The notes under the pieces: generated by a model
The model's input: the letters and a program-made list of their open reading frames with translations, nothing else
Databases searched by the model: none
Told to the model about the DNA's origin: nothing
Position numbers and translations under genes: made by a program
Source of the DNA: an uncultured Eubacteriales bacterium
GTDB taxonomy: Bacteria; Bacillota; Clostridia; Oscillospirales; Acutalibacteraceae
Direction of reading: 5' to 3'
Length of the DNA stretch: 58,126 bases
Assembly: GCA_958417225.1 (NCBI GenBank)
Contig: CATZCM010000005.1
Location: 1 to 58,126 of the forward strand
Part shown: in pieces, positions 17,762 to 26,900 of the stretch
Layout: every line of letters starts with the position of its first letter
Numbering within the stretch: the first letter of the stretch is position 1

Positions 17762-18592
17762 ATGAACAATTTAAAGAATAGTGTACTAAAAAAAATGATA
17801 GCAATTGGAGCTTTGGTATCAATGATGCCAGGAGCAGTGATGGCACAAGGTGAAGGAAAAAAAGGGAGTGTAGATATTCCAGAAAGTCAAAGTACCAGAG
17901 CAACTGAAACAGATGCCCTGTATAAACAAGGCGTAAGGTTTGAAAGTGATGGTAATATGGTTAAAGCAATAGAATATTATCAAATGGCGACAGATTTAGG
18001 AAATACGAAAGCAATGTGTAAATTAGCTTTTTGCTATGAACAGGGGTTGATTTTAGAAAGGGATTCTAATAGGGCATTTGAATTGTACTTTAGAGCAGCA
18101 AACAATGAAAATGTAGAAGCTATGTTTCATATGGGGATGTATTATATAAATGGGTACATAGTATCTAAAGATATTAGGTTGGGGAGACATTGGTTGCAGC
18201 AAGCAGCGGATAAAGGATTTGTATCTGCAATGTATAATTTGGGTGTAAGTTATATTAATGAGGATGCAGACTATAAGGATGGAGCAAGAGCATTTGAGTG
18301 GTTTTTAAAGGCAGCGATGAATGGATATGTAGATGCAATGTGTGCAGTAGCTGAGTGCTATAAGGATGGTCTAGGTGTAGAGAGGGACGAAAAAGAGATG
18401 TTTGAATGGGATAAAAGGGCTGCTGAAAAGGGGCAAATATGTTCAATGAATCGGTTAGGCGGATATTATATGAATGGAGTCAAGGGAGTAGTAGATAAGG
18501 ATATTGGACAAGCGTTTGTTTGGTGGCAGAAAGCAGCAGACAAGGGGCATTTATTAGCATTGTGCAATATAGCTATAAATTTTCCGGAGTGA
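17762..18592 (+). CDS. Secreted Sel1-repeat protein (short paralog)
   Basis: 276 residues with a signal peptide: positive MNNLKNSVLKK, a hydrophobic core and an AMA or VMA cleavage site before QGEGKKG, the same pattern as the paralogs. About six Sel1 repeats follow from residue 50 (for example ALYKQGVRFESDGNMVKAIE, ALCNIAINF near the end). Sel1 repeats are helical TPR-like units that bind proteins; secreted ones often contact host factors. AAAGGAGAATTC precedes the ATG. The protein ends abruptly compared with the 1073-residue paralog and lacks the shared terminator nearby, so it may be a 3'-truncated member whose end was displaced by the insertion-sequence relic downstream. Function is unknown. 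Confidence 0.88.
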   Translation: MNNLKNSVLKKMIAIGALVSMMPGAVMAQGEGKKGSVDIPESQSTRATETDALYKQGVRFESDGNMVKAIEYYQMATDLGNTKAMCKLAFCYEQGLILERDSNRAFELYFRAANNENVEAMFHMGMYYINGYIVSKDIRLGRHWLQQAADKGFVSAMYNLGVSYINEDADYKDGARAFEWFLKAAMNGYVDAMCAVAECYKDGLGVERDEKEMFEWDKRAAEKGQICSMNRLGGYYMNGVKGVVDKDIGQAFVWWQKAADKGHLLALCNIAINFPE

Positions 18593-19560
18593 GTGGTACT
18601 TGATAACAATAGAAAAAACTCAATAATCAATTGCTTGTTGAATAGATTTGGGTGTAGTTGTGGTTGTGAAAATAAGGTAACTCAATGTGTTTAAGAAAGT
18701 GTATGAATGGTATCTGAAAACATAATGATGAAATATAAAGTAGGTTTATTATGTATTGATATGAACTGTAGGCAAAAGTTAAATCAATTCGTAAAAAACA
18801 GACAGTAATAAGATAGCTTCCTGTGGTAGATTAAAAGTAAATACCATAGGAGGTTTTGGTTATACCAAAATACTAAAAGCAGATGGAAAAATAAATCGAG
18901 AAACTTATTAGTGATTTGATCAAAATAAAAGGTAGCAAAGAGATTTTATCACATGTAATTGTAATCAATCAAAAATAATTGTATAGGCATGCTTGTTTAA
19001 CAAAAAGTTTAATTATAGAAGACGATGGGTATACGTCAAAAGTGGTAGGGATCATATTAAGCTTTTATGAGAAAATCTTTTTGTTTAGTTGGAGTAAATT
19101 TATGATTCTATGTGTGTTCTTAGTAAAGTAAGAAAATGGCAACAGTTTCTTTCTAAAATACTACGGCTAGAATCAAGTGAAACTACTCAATTTTTTAGTG
19201 TGTCTTGGCTAAGCACATAAATTATTTTGAGGAATCGTTTTTGTCAAAATTTTTTGTTTGTCTTTGCTGAATAGTATTTGTGTTATATATTTCGAAATTT
19301 GCTCTGACTTTATTATGCCATATTTTAAGACAAGCGCTTAAAAATAAAAATTTGAGTTTCCTAAAAAAAGAGATAAGAGAGCATTAGGAACCGTATAACA
19401 ATGCGAAAAACTAAAAATTAAAATTTGAAATTAAAGCAAAAAATAATGAAATATAACTCCGAATGCAATATAGTGTAATTGACAAAAAAACAAGTCACAA
19501 ATGAGATATTGCATTATGTATAATTATATTACACTTAACCATAACATGAAAGGAATATTT
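18593..19560. other. Gene-free decayed DNA after Sel1 cassette 2
   Basis: No start-plus-ribosome-site reading frame above about 50 codons is convincing. Short pieces (for example a GGCAAAA motif near 18772) resemble the 5' flank at 17400-17520, so the stretch looks like rearranged cassette flank. No RNA gene was seen. Confidence 0.5.
19464..19535. repeat. Two interleaved 8-base inverted repeats before the transposase relic
   Basis: TGCAATAT (19464-19471) and AGTGTAAT (19472-19479) are followed, in the same order, by their complements ATATTGCA (19506-19513) and ATTACACT (19528-19535). The order a-b-a'-b' allows a pseudoknot or overlapping palindromic sites; it may mark the left end of the insertion sequence. 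Confidence 0.45.
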
Positions 19561-19639
19561 TGAAATTTAAGTTTGTTGTCCAGATGATTTTTGGAATGTT
19601 AAACAACTAAAACTGTATGTATTCAGAAATAAGCAGAAA

Positions 19640-20006
19640 ATTAAGCGAAAATACAACGATGAAAAAGATAATTGACCGTTTTTCACGAAACTTGAAAAAA
19701 TTCAATCAGAGCAACTTTTTGAAAATTACCTTTGTACGATAAGGTTTCAAATTAACAAAAGCACAATACTGATAGTTGACGGAAATGATATTACCAATAA
19801 CTATACTAAAAAAGCAGAATGTATAGCAACTGTTCGTGACGGCAGTATGGGCGAATACAAGTTTGGTTATCATACAATGGAGTAACCGCGCTTACTCTGA
19901 AAAAGAAAATGCCCATGTCAGTGTATACAAGAGTTTTTATCAACAAGGAAAATGAGTTTGTCAGTGAAATTGAAGAAACGATAAATGCTCTTGAATTTTT
20001 AAAATG
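19640..20006 (+). pseudogene. IS4-family (DDE) transposase relic
   Basis: Readable in pieces: ILIVDGNDITNNYTKKAE, then VRDGSMGEYKFGYHT, then TALTLKKKMPMSVYTRVF and SEIEETINALEFLK. The D-G-x-D-I...VRDGS-x-G-x-x-x-GY order matches the region round the first catalytic Asp of IS4-like transposases. No start codon, several stops and frame changes and no second or third catalytic residue remain, so it is dead. Confidence 0.65.
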
Positions 20007-20100
20007 AACTTTTTTAAAAAAATAAAACTTAATAATAGTTTATGCATTAGTGTATTTTATGATAACCAATGCCATAAAAAGATATTTATATAAAATTTTT

Positions 20101-20142
20101 AACATCCCTTAAAACATGTGATTTTCAAGGGATGCTGTTTTT
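20101..20142 (+). terminator. Copy of the Sel1-cassette terminator without its gene
   Basis: AACATCCCTTAAAA and TTTCAAGGGATGCT pair with two mismatches around CATGTGAT, then a T run. Upstream bases (ATAACCAATGCCATAAAAAG...) match the 3' flank of cassette 3 almost exactly. It follows the transposase relic, so cassette 2's own 3' end was probably separated from it by the insertion. Confidence 0.8.
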
Positions 20143-20147
20143 TATTT

Positions 20148-20175
20148 GTGTACTTAAGGGGGCGCACGTATAGAA
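20148..20175 (+). other. Possible group II intron 5'-end scar
   Basis: GTGTACTTAAGGG...GCGCACGTAT follows the terminator by 12 bases and resembles the intron start GTGTGCTTGGCACGCGTAAT. The match is short, so it could instead be part of the cassette flank. Confidence 0.35.
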
Positions 20176-20621
20176 AAAAATCTCTAACCTGCTCGGAATT
20201 TAAGAAGAACATATCCAAATTGTCGTAATGTAAAATTTGATTTGATAACAGAAGTTGTATACGCTATAAGAAGCAATAGTTGTTTACAAAATAGAGTACG
20301 ATAGTTGTACTGAATTACTCAATTTTCTCGTTTGGATAAATTGCGTTAGTACCGTTAAAATGACAAAAGTTGTTTGAAGTAAAATATTCGCATACAGGTC
20401 CGTGAATATTTTGAGGTGAAGCTACTCTTATACTCTGCTCAGGGTTTGTGAGTAAATTAGTTTATTTTGATCGTTTGAACCTAGTAGTGAATTTTTTATT
20501 TGTTTGACAATTTATGGCTAATTAGTGAAAGCTTTTCATTTGATCGCCTTGTAACAAGTAGATGCAAATTTAATTTTCGAAAAGAAAATAATGTGACATA
20601 TGCAGTTTTGCAAAAAAACGA

Positions 20622-20650
20622 TTGATAGGGCTATTTTTATATGCTATAAT
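20622..20650 (+). promoter_or_regulatory. Sigma-A promoter of Sel1 cassette 3
   Basis: TTGATA, 17-base spacer, perfect TATAAT; 34 bases before the start codon, same geometry as cassettes 1 and 2. Confidence 0.8.
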
Positions 20651-20683
20651 ATTATTAATCTATAAAATAAAAGGAGAATAGAA

Positions 20684-23600
20684 ATGATTAAATTGAAAAA
20701 ATTGATAGCAATTGCAGCTTTGGTGTCAATGCTACCAGGAACAGTAATGGTACAAGGTGAAGAGAAGGAAACAAATGCCGAGATATCAGAAGGTCAAAAT
20801 ATGAGTACAACAGAAGTAGAACCAAATGAGGAAAATTTGGTAGATATGACTGCGACAACTGAGTGCGAAGCATCTGAATCTATGGAGCTTACAGATGAAC
20901 ATAGTCGGTGTGGGGAAAATGAACACTCAGGTTCAGAAGCGAACTCGGAACCTGACTCGGACACAGAGATGGCAGATACTGAGGAAAATGCAGATATGAC
21001 AGAAAATCGAAAAAAGAGTGCAATATGGATGGATGAATATGAAGCTGAGATAGAAAAATTAAGAAAAGCATGCGATTCAGCTAAATGCTATGAACTCGGT
21101 GAAGGATTTGAACTCGGTGATTATTTATGGGGCCTAAGACCAACAAATGTGGCTAAACTGTACGAAGAAGCGGTAGATCGTAGTATAAAGGCAATGTGTA
21201 AATTAGCTTTTTACTATAAATACGGTGAAGGAGGAGTACCAAAAGACTTGAATAAAACTATAGAGCTCTATCACAGAGCAGTGGGGTTAGGAAGTACAGA
21301 GGCAATGTGCGGATTAGCTTGTTGTTATATAAGAGGAGAAGGAGTACCTCAAAACTTAGAGATAGCGAAAGGTTTGTTACAACGAGCAAAAGATTTAGGA
21401 GATAGATATGCATCTACCTTCATAAGTCGCATAAATATTAGAGAGTCGCAAATAGAGATGTCCCATCCGATAGGGCTGGAGCAGTTTAATCGTTATGGTG
21501 CCGTTAGATTAGATGAAACTTTAAGTACAATTGGACCTGTAGATTTACCAGAAAAACGTGCAAAGATGGTAGCAGACTTAGGATGTGTGGGAGGGTATAG
21601 GAATTTAAGTGAATTTTATGCCATTAAAGGAAACCCTCAACTGAGTGAAAGATGGCATGCAAGGTATCTAGATGAGAAGGAGAAATGGAGCGAATTTCAT
21701 AGTAAAAGAAGTGGCTTATTGCATTTAATAGAAGATGTCGAGAAATTGTTTTTGAAAAGAGAAGTAAAGAACGAAAATTCTTACGCAATGTATGAATTAG
21801 GTCGTTTATATGAATTAGGTTATTGGCAATATGAAGGATCTGATAGATATATAAATGTCTTTAAAGCATTTAAGTTGTATGAACAAGCAGCAAATAGAGG
21901 AAACTTAGATGCGATGATTAAAGTAGGCGTGTGTTATAGAGATGGCAAAGGAGTATGTAAGGACGCTGCAAAAGCACGAGAATGGTTAGAGTTTTCGGCA
22001 AAAAGTGGAAGTGTAGAGGGAATGCATGAATATGCAGTATTCCTTGAAGAGGTTGACCTTAATATAGAGGAAGCAATAAAGTGGTATAACGAAGTAGCTA
22101 AAGTGGACGAAAATAGACGCGCAGAGGTAATTCGTAGAATAGGAAAATGTTATAAGTATGCAGAAAATCTAGATTTAAAGCAAGCAACAGAATATCTACA
22201 ACAAGCAGCCGATTTAGGGGATACAGAGGCAATGAGACAATTAGGTATTTGTTATGAAAATGGTGAAGGAGTAGATAGAAATTTAGGTAGGGCAGTAGAG
22301 TTATATCAACAAGCAGTAGACAAAAAGAATGCAAAAGCAATGGTCAATTTGGCTTATTGTTATGAAAATGGAATTGAAGTGCCTAAAAACTTAAGTAAAG
22401 CATTAGAATTGTTACAACAAGCAGTAGCTTTAGATGATTCAGACGCAATGTTTAAATTAGCTTCTTGGTTTGAACAGGGTAAAGGAGATTTATCTAAAAA
22501 CGAAGTGGAAGCTGTATATTTGTTAGGACAAGCAGCCGGAAATGAACATGTAGAGGCAATGTATAAATTAGGTTTAATGTTTATGGAAGGTAAAGGAGGA
22601 GTAAACAAAAACTTAGATTTAGGGATAAGGTGGTTTGAACAGGCAGCTAAAAATGAACAAGTAGGTGAATATTGGGTGGAGCGAGCAGTTAAAAGTGAAC
22701 AAGTGATATCAACAATGCATAAGTTAGGTTTAATGTTTATGAATGGTGAAGGAGTCGTTCGAAACCAAAAAATAGGAATGAAGTGGTTCGAACAAGCAGT
22801 AAAGAGGGGAAATGTAGCTTCGATGATTAAATTAGGCGTGTGCTATAGAGATGGCAAAGGGGTAGATAAGGACGCTGTAGAAGCCCGAAAATGGTTACAG
22901 CTTTCGGCAGAAGGTGGAAGTGTAGAAGGAATGTATGAATTCGGAGTATTTCTTGAAGAAGTCATGTATGATGATCATTCGGCAATGGAGTGGTATCAAA
23001 AAGCGGCCGACAATGGATATGTAGAGGCAATGGGTAGATTAGGTGCGTGTTATAAACGCGATAGGTTGTACGACCTAAAAGATTTAACTGAGGCGGTAAG
23101 ATGGTTACAACAGGCAGTCAATTTGGAAGATGCAGAGGCAATGAGACAATTAGGTATTTGTTATGAAAATGGTGAAGGAGTAGTTAGAGATTTAAGTAGG
23201 GCATTAGAGTTATATCAACGAGCAGTAGCCAAAAATAATGCAAAGGCAATGGTTAAATTAGCTTCTTGGTACGAGCAGGGTGAAGCAGGTTTACCTCAAA
23301 ACTTAAATGAAGCATTTAAATTGTTAAAACGAGCATTAAATTTAGGTGATTCAGACGCAATGTTTAAATTAGCTTCTTGGTACGAACAGGGTAAAGCAGG
23401 ATCATCTGAAGGGTTACGTTTGTTAGATCTAGCAAGTAAAAATGGACATGTCGAGGCAAGTTATAAATTAGGTTTAATGTATATGTATGGTAGAAAATTA
23501 CCTGAAGATTTAAGTATTGGGCTAATATTTTTACAGAAAGCAGCAGATAGAGGAAGTGTAGATGCAATAAGAGATTTAGCTGCTTATTATGAAAACAAAA

Positions 23601-23905
23601 CTGAAGATTACGCTACATCTGCAAACTTGTTCTATACAAAGATGTATTTAGAAAAAGGGGATGAAATTTATCAATTAGCTTATAAATGTGAACATGATGA
23701 CAAAAATTTGGAGAAAGCAATACGTTTGTATACTGAAGCGGGAGGGCAATACTCAAGAGCGGAATTGTTTTATGAACGCGCTTTGGGGACAAGATTGGAA
23801 ATATTGAAAAAAACTACGTGTGCAAATAATGGATATGTTAGATGTATGAAAATTTTAGCTGATAACGGAATTGAGGAATTTGATTTTTTTGAAGATGAAG
23901 TTTAG
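20684..23905 (+). CDS. Large secreted Sel1-repeat protein
   Basis: 1073 residues behind AAAGGAGAATAG. A signal peptide (MIKLKKLIAIAALVSMLPG, cleavage near VMV-QGE) leads to an acidic low-complexity region (about 27-110, rich in Glu, Thr and Ser) and then about twenty Sel1 repeats to near residue 980, for example AMCKLAFYYKYGEGGVPKDL and AMRQLGICYENGEGV, the latter block occurring twice (internal duplication). There is no LPXTG anchor or transmembrane tail, so it should be released. Sel1 arrays scaffold protein contacts; secreted ones in bacteria often act on eukaryotic hosts, which is only inference here. It is the only full-length member of the three local paralogs. Confidence 0.9.
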   Translation: MIKLKKLIAIAALVSMLPGTVMVQGEEKETNAEISEGQNMSTTEVEPNEENLVDMTATTECEASESMELTDEHSRCGENEHSGSEANSEPDSDTEMADTEENADMTENRKKSAIWMDEYEAEIEKLRKACDSAKCYELGEGFELGDYLWGLRPTNVAKLYEEAVDRSIKAMCKLAFYYKYGEGGVPKDLNKTIELYHRAVGLGSTEAMCGLACCYIRGEGVPQNLEIAKGLLQRAKDLGDRYASTFISRINIRESQIEMSHPIGLEQFNRYGAVRLDETLSTIGPVDLPEKRAKMVADLGCVGGYRNLSEFYAIKGNPQLSERWHARYLDEKEKWSEFHSKRSGLLHLIEDVEKLFLKREVKNENSYAMYELGRLYELGYWQYEGSDRYINVFKAFKLYEQAANRGNLDAMIKVGVCYRDGKGVCKDAAKAREWLEFSAKSGSVEGMHEYAVFLEEVDLNIEEAIKWYNEVAKVDENRRAEVIRRIGKCYKYAENLDLKQATEYLQQAADLGDTEAMRQLGICYENGEGVDRNLGRAVELYQQAVDKKNAKAMVNLAYCYENGIEVPKNLSKALELLQQAVALDDSDAMFKLASWFEQGKGDLSKNEVEAVYLLGQAAGNEHVEAMYKLGLMFMEGKGGVNKNLDLGIRWFEQAAKNEQVGEYWVERAVKSEQVISTMHKLGLMFMNGEGVVRNQKIGMKWFEQAVKRGNVASMIKLGVCYRDGKGVDKDAVEARKWLQLSAEGGSVEGMYEFGVFLEEVMYDDHSAMEWYQKAADNGYVEAMGRLGACYKRDRLYDLKDLTEAVRWLQQAVNLEDAEAMRQLGICYENGEGVVRDLSRALELYQRAVAKNNAKAMVKLASWYEQGEAGLPQNLNEAFKLLKRALNLGDSDAMFKLASWYEQGKAGSSEGLRLLDLASKNGHVEASYKLGLMYMYGRKLPEDLSIGLIFLQKAADRGSVDAIRDLAAYYENKTEDYATSANLFYTKMYLEKGDEIYQLAYKCEHDDKNLEKAIRLYTEAGGQYSRAELFYERALGTRLEILKKTTCANNGYVRCMKILADNGIEEFDFFEDEV

Positions 23906-23973
23906 TAATAATTTGTGCATTAGTGTATTTTATGATAACCAATGCCATAAAAAGATATTTATATAAAATTTTT

Positions 23974-24017
23974 AACCTCCCTTAAAACATGTGATTTTTA
24001 AGGGAGATTATTTTTTA
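23974..24017 (+). terminator. Rho-independent terminator of Sel1 cassette 3
   Basis: AACCTCCCTTAAAA / TTTTAAGGGAGATT (one G-T wobble), 8-base loop, then TATTTTTTATTT. Base pairs differ from the copies at 16271 and 20101 in a compensatory way. Confidence 0.9.
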
Positions 24018-24020
24018 TTT

Positions 24021-24600
24021 GTGCACTTAAGTGTGCTCGCGTATTAGAAAAAAACTGACTTGCTCGGAAATTATCCATATTGTCATACAGTTTGGATTCG
24101 AAAATATGAGAGTTCACCCTCTGAAATCCATAAGAAATCTTGATTTGTTGTTAACAATATCAATTAGGTATATAGGTTTTATCAGTGAAAAAGTGATGAG
24201 AGAGTTAGTGTTGCTCTACTCATTGAGCAATCTAAGCGAATATACAAACCCAGGAACTTTTTTATGCTATTGTGCATGGCTTATTTGCCATATTTTCGAA
24301 ATGCAAACAAGGTGTGTCTTATATGTTGAATGAAAAACCTAAGTCTATTCAGTTATCTTTATTTTCTGATGTGGGCTTTGGTTGGCATTGAAAAAAATGG
24401 GGAAATTAAAGCGATTGACTTTTTAAAAATATTGTGATATTATATAAGAAACTACTGTATACATTTACAAGATTTAAAATTGCGATTGAATATTAATTTG
24501 AATAATATTATAATTATAGCTGTAAAATAAGTTTAGAGAATAGTTAATTTGTAAATTAATTTACTATATATGTGGTTTGCTATTCTAATTTATTTTAAGA
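24021..24600. other. Decayed stretch with a possible intron scar
   Basis: GTGCACTTAAGTGTGCTCGCGTAT (to about 24046) resembles a group II intron 5' end placed 12 bases after a terminator. The rest carries a 100-codon open frame (24031-24333) without ribosome binding site or recognisable product, and shares words with the flank at 20160-20200; I regard it as non-coding. Confidence 0.4.
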
Positions 24601-24614
24601 AAAGGGGTATTAAA

Positions 24615-24797
24615 ATGAAAGATGTTGATGAAAAGGATTTGAAGCAAGTATCTGGTGGTGTTGATGGCGACAATTGGTTGAGGTGTGAAAATTGTGATAG
24701 ATTATTTCGATCACCATATCGAGGTGCTTGGATGACTCGACATATTTATTGTTCTGAGTGCCAGGAAAAGATGAGAAATCAAGGCACGAATAATTAA
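24615..24797 (+). CDS. Small double-glycine leader peptide with a zinc-ribbon core
   Basis: 60 residues behind AAAAGGGG, eight bases upstream of the ATG. The N-terminus MKDVDEKDLKQVSGG is a classic bacteriocin-type leader: acidic/charged helix ending in Gly-Gly, where a C39-peptidase ABC exporter would cut. The remaining core holds CENCDRLF and YCSEC, two CxxC pairs 21 residues apart, fitting a one-zinc ribbon. A peptide of the same plan lies at 41673. It stands alone with its own terminator; no exporter is in the window. It may be an exported metal-binding peptide or signal; function unknown. Confidence 0.75.
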   Translation: MKDVDEKDLKQVSGGVDGDNWLRCENCDRLFRSPYRGAWMTRHIYCSECQEKMRNQGTNN

Positions 24798-24806
24798 TAA
24801 ATTTTG

Positions 24807-24844
24807 AAGTCCGCATAATGAGGAAACTCTTATGCGGACTTTTT
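24807..24844 (+). terminator. Rho-independent terminator of the small peptide gene
   Basis: A perfect 12-base stem AAGTCCGCATAA / TTATGCGGACTT with an 11-base loop and a T run. Confidence 0.92.
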
Positions 24845-25137
24845 AAGATGAAGGATCGGTGTGCATAATAACATGGATTACAATATTACTTTTGATTTAT
24901 TTGACTTATAGGTGTTTATGAAGTGTCAGTACTAAGTTTAACTGTTTTGGTAAGTTTTATTGTTGCGATATTATGGTGCAATTTTATACAAGAAACTACA
25001 AAAGTAAGGTAATATCGATTTCGGTCTAAAAAATGAAGAAAATTTTAGGAGTAATATTCTAAGTGAAGTATCTCAATTTAACTGGAAAAGTGGTATGAAA
25101 TTGTTTTGGTTGATTGAAAGTACATCAAAACAAATTT
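24845..25137. other. Gene-free stretch
   Basis: Only a 29-codon hydrophobic frame (about 24921-25012) without ribosome binding site is seen. No gene is called. Confidence 0.45.
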
Positions 25138-25168
25138 TAAGTGTTCTAAAATTAAGGAGCACTTTTAC
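25138..25168 (+). terminator. Terminator-like hairpin
   Basis: AAGTGTTCT pairs with AGGAGCACTT (two G-T wobbles) and is followed by T residues. No gene directly upstream is recognised. Confidence 0.5.
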
Positions 25169-25214
25169 ATTAGTAACGAATAAAAAGCTAATTTTTGGTG
25201 GATTAACTTTTTTT

Positions 25215-25335
25215 GTGTACTTGGCATGCGTTATAATTTAGCAGTGAAGATTTAATACAGATTTCACAGAAGAAACGGTTAGCTAAAGATGAGGATATTC
25301 ACTATGGGACGGAATTTTAGGGAAGTGTATATGAG
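25215..25335 (+). mobile_element. Remnant of a second group II intron (domain I 5' end)
   Basis: GTGTACTTGGCATGCGT aligns with the start of the intron at 16314, and the similarity runs on through GTGAAGATT...ACAG, GAAACGGTTAGCTAAAG and a GGAC-GGAATTTT-AGGGAAGT stretch that parallels bases 16370-16430. Like the first intron it follows a hairpin with a T run. Everything beyond domain I is gone. Confidence 0.65.
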
Positions 25336-25426
25336 CGATGAAAAATGCATTATAATTGGTTATATTCGCCGTTTCCAAAATAAAGTTTACTCGGGAATAG
25401 ATGATCTTTCGTATCAATCATGTGAC

Positions 25427-26845
25427 TTATTTTTTATAAAAAGTGAGATAGTTTTTAGCAGAATGATTCCAGCTATTATTGCAATTCATGGCACGCTTTA
25501 CAAGTTTAGTCCAACCTTCTGGTATACAATATCCAGCTAAGGCACGTTTAATAGAATCATACATATCCCATGGATCGTATTTTTTAAATCGGAATCCCAC
25601 ACCACATCCATCGCCGCTATCGCTGACAGAATCTTTAAGTCCGCCGGTTTCACGGACAATAGGTATGCTACCATATCGTAGTGCAATCATTTGAGAAAGC
25701 CCACATGGTTCACTTTTAGAAGGCATCAAAAACATATCGCTTCCAGCATATATTTTATGGGCAAGTTCCGGTACGAACCCGTGGCATGCACAAATTCGAT
25801 TAGGATACTTGTATTGCATATAAGAAAAAAAATCCTCATAATTTTTTTCTCCGCTGCCAAGTATGACAAATTGAACATTGGTTTCTTTCATAATAGTTTC
25901 GAGCGCCGAAATTACAAGATCGATACCTTTATGTTCTACTAGACGGGTAACCATGCCGATAACAGGCACTGATTCGGACTTATTCAAGTGTAGACGATCT
26001 TGAAGTAGGATTTTATTTTTAACTTTATCACTTAGATGTTTTTCCGAGTATGTTTTGTAAATAAGGGGATCTGTAGAGGGGTTATATAATTCGGTATCGA
26101 TTCCGTTAAGAATACCGTGGAGTTTATATGATCGAGCGTTTAATATAGGAGCAAGCCCGTGAGCAAACCAATCATTCAATATTTCTTGAGAATAAGTTGG
26201 GCTAACAGTAGTTACGACATTAGCAGTTTCTATAGCACCTTTCATAAAATTTATACACCCGTCAAAATCCAGAAGAGAGATATCTTTTTGATTGAGTCCA
26301 ATCAAGTCGTTAAACACTTCATATCCATATTTACCTTGATACTCGATGTTGTGTATGGTGAAAATTGTTTTCATATTTGAATAAAATTCATTTTGTGCGT
26401 AAAACGCTGAAAAATATACTGGTACGAGAGCACTTTGCCAATCGTTGGCATGGATGATGTCTGGTCGAAATTTTATATGTGGTAGCATTTCGAGTATGGC
26501 ACGTGAAAAAAAGGAGAATCTTTCTGCATCATCGAAATATCCATACATATTTGGTCTATTAAAATAATATTCATTGTCGATTAGGTAATATATAACACCG
26601 TTGTAATTTGCACGAAAGATTCCGCAGTATTGATTTCTCCACGCTACTGGAACATAGAAACTCGTTAAAAATTTCATAGATTTTCTAAGATCCTCTGGAA
26701 TACACTTATATAGAGGAATTACGACACGACATCCGATGAACAATTCCCTTAATGCATGAGGAAGAGACCCAGCGACTTCACCAAGTCCCCCAGATGAGCA
26801 AAATGGCAAAGCTTCACTTGCGCAAAATAAGCATTTCACATCCAA
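25427..26845 (-). CDS. glgA: Glycogen synthase (ADP-glucose)
   Basis: GT5 glycosyltransferase that extends alpha-1,4-glucan from ADP-glucose. 472 residues, normal for GlgA. The N-terminal loop reads SSGGLGEVAG, the Firmicutes variant of the KTGGL nucleotide-binding motif; HANDWQSALVPVYF, TIHNIEYQG and the C-terminal KSEPCGLSQMIALRYG with ETGGL are the donor and catalytic motifs. AAGGAGG lies nine bases before the ATG. It is the last gene of glgB-glgC-glgD-glgA. The 3' end runs into decayed accessory DNA without a clear terminator. Confidence 0.95.
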   Translation of the reverse strand: MDVKCLFCASEALPFCSSGGLGEVAGSLPHALRELFIGCRVVIPLYKCIPEDLRKSMKFLTSFYVPVAWRNQYCGIFRANYNGVIYYLIDNEYYFNRPNMYGYFDDAERFSFFSRAILEMLPHIKFRPDIIHANDWQSALVPVYFSAFYAQNEFYSNMKTIFTIHNIEYQGKYGYEVFNDLIGLNQKDISLLDFDGCINFMKGAIETANVVTTVSPTYSQEILNDWFAHGLAPILNARSYKLHGILNGIDTELYNPSTDPLIYKTYSEKHLSDKVKNKILLQDRLHLNKSESVPVIGMVTRLVEHKGIDLVISALETIMKETNVQFVILGSGEKNYEDFFSYMQYKYPNRICACHGFVPELAHKIYAGSDMFLMPSKSEPCGLSQMIALRYGSIPIVRETGGLKDSVSDSGDGCGVGFRFKKYDPWDMYDSIKRALAGYCIPEGWTKLVKRAMNCNNSWNHSAKNYLTFYKK

Positions 26846-26900
26846 TGCCTCCTTTTTACTTATTTTATAGATTTAATTTACACAACAAAAAAGTTGCATT

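Noticed and set aside
24031..24333. 100-codon open frame
   Set aside because: No ribosome site, no family, and it overlaps sequence shared with the non-coding flank near 20160.
13110..25426. tRNA or rRNA genes
   Set aside because: The gene-free parts were read on both strands for acceptor/T-loop patterns (GTTCGAATC-like) and none was found.
25289..25540. 83-codon open frame running into glgA
   Set aside because: It lies in the group II intron remnant and on the opposite strand of the glgA 3' end.
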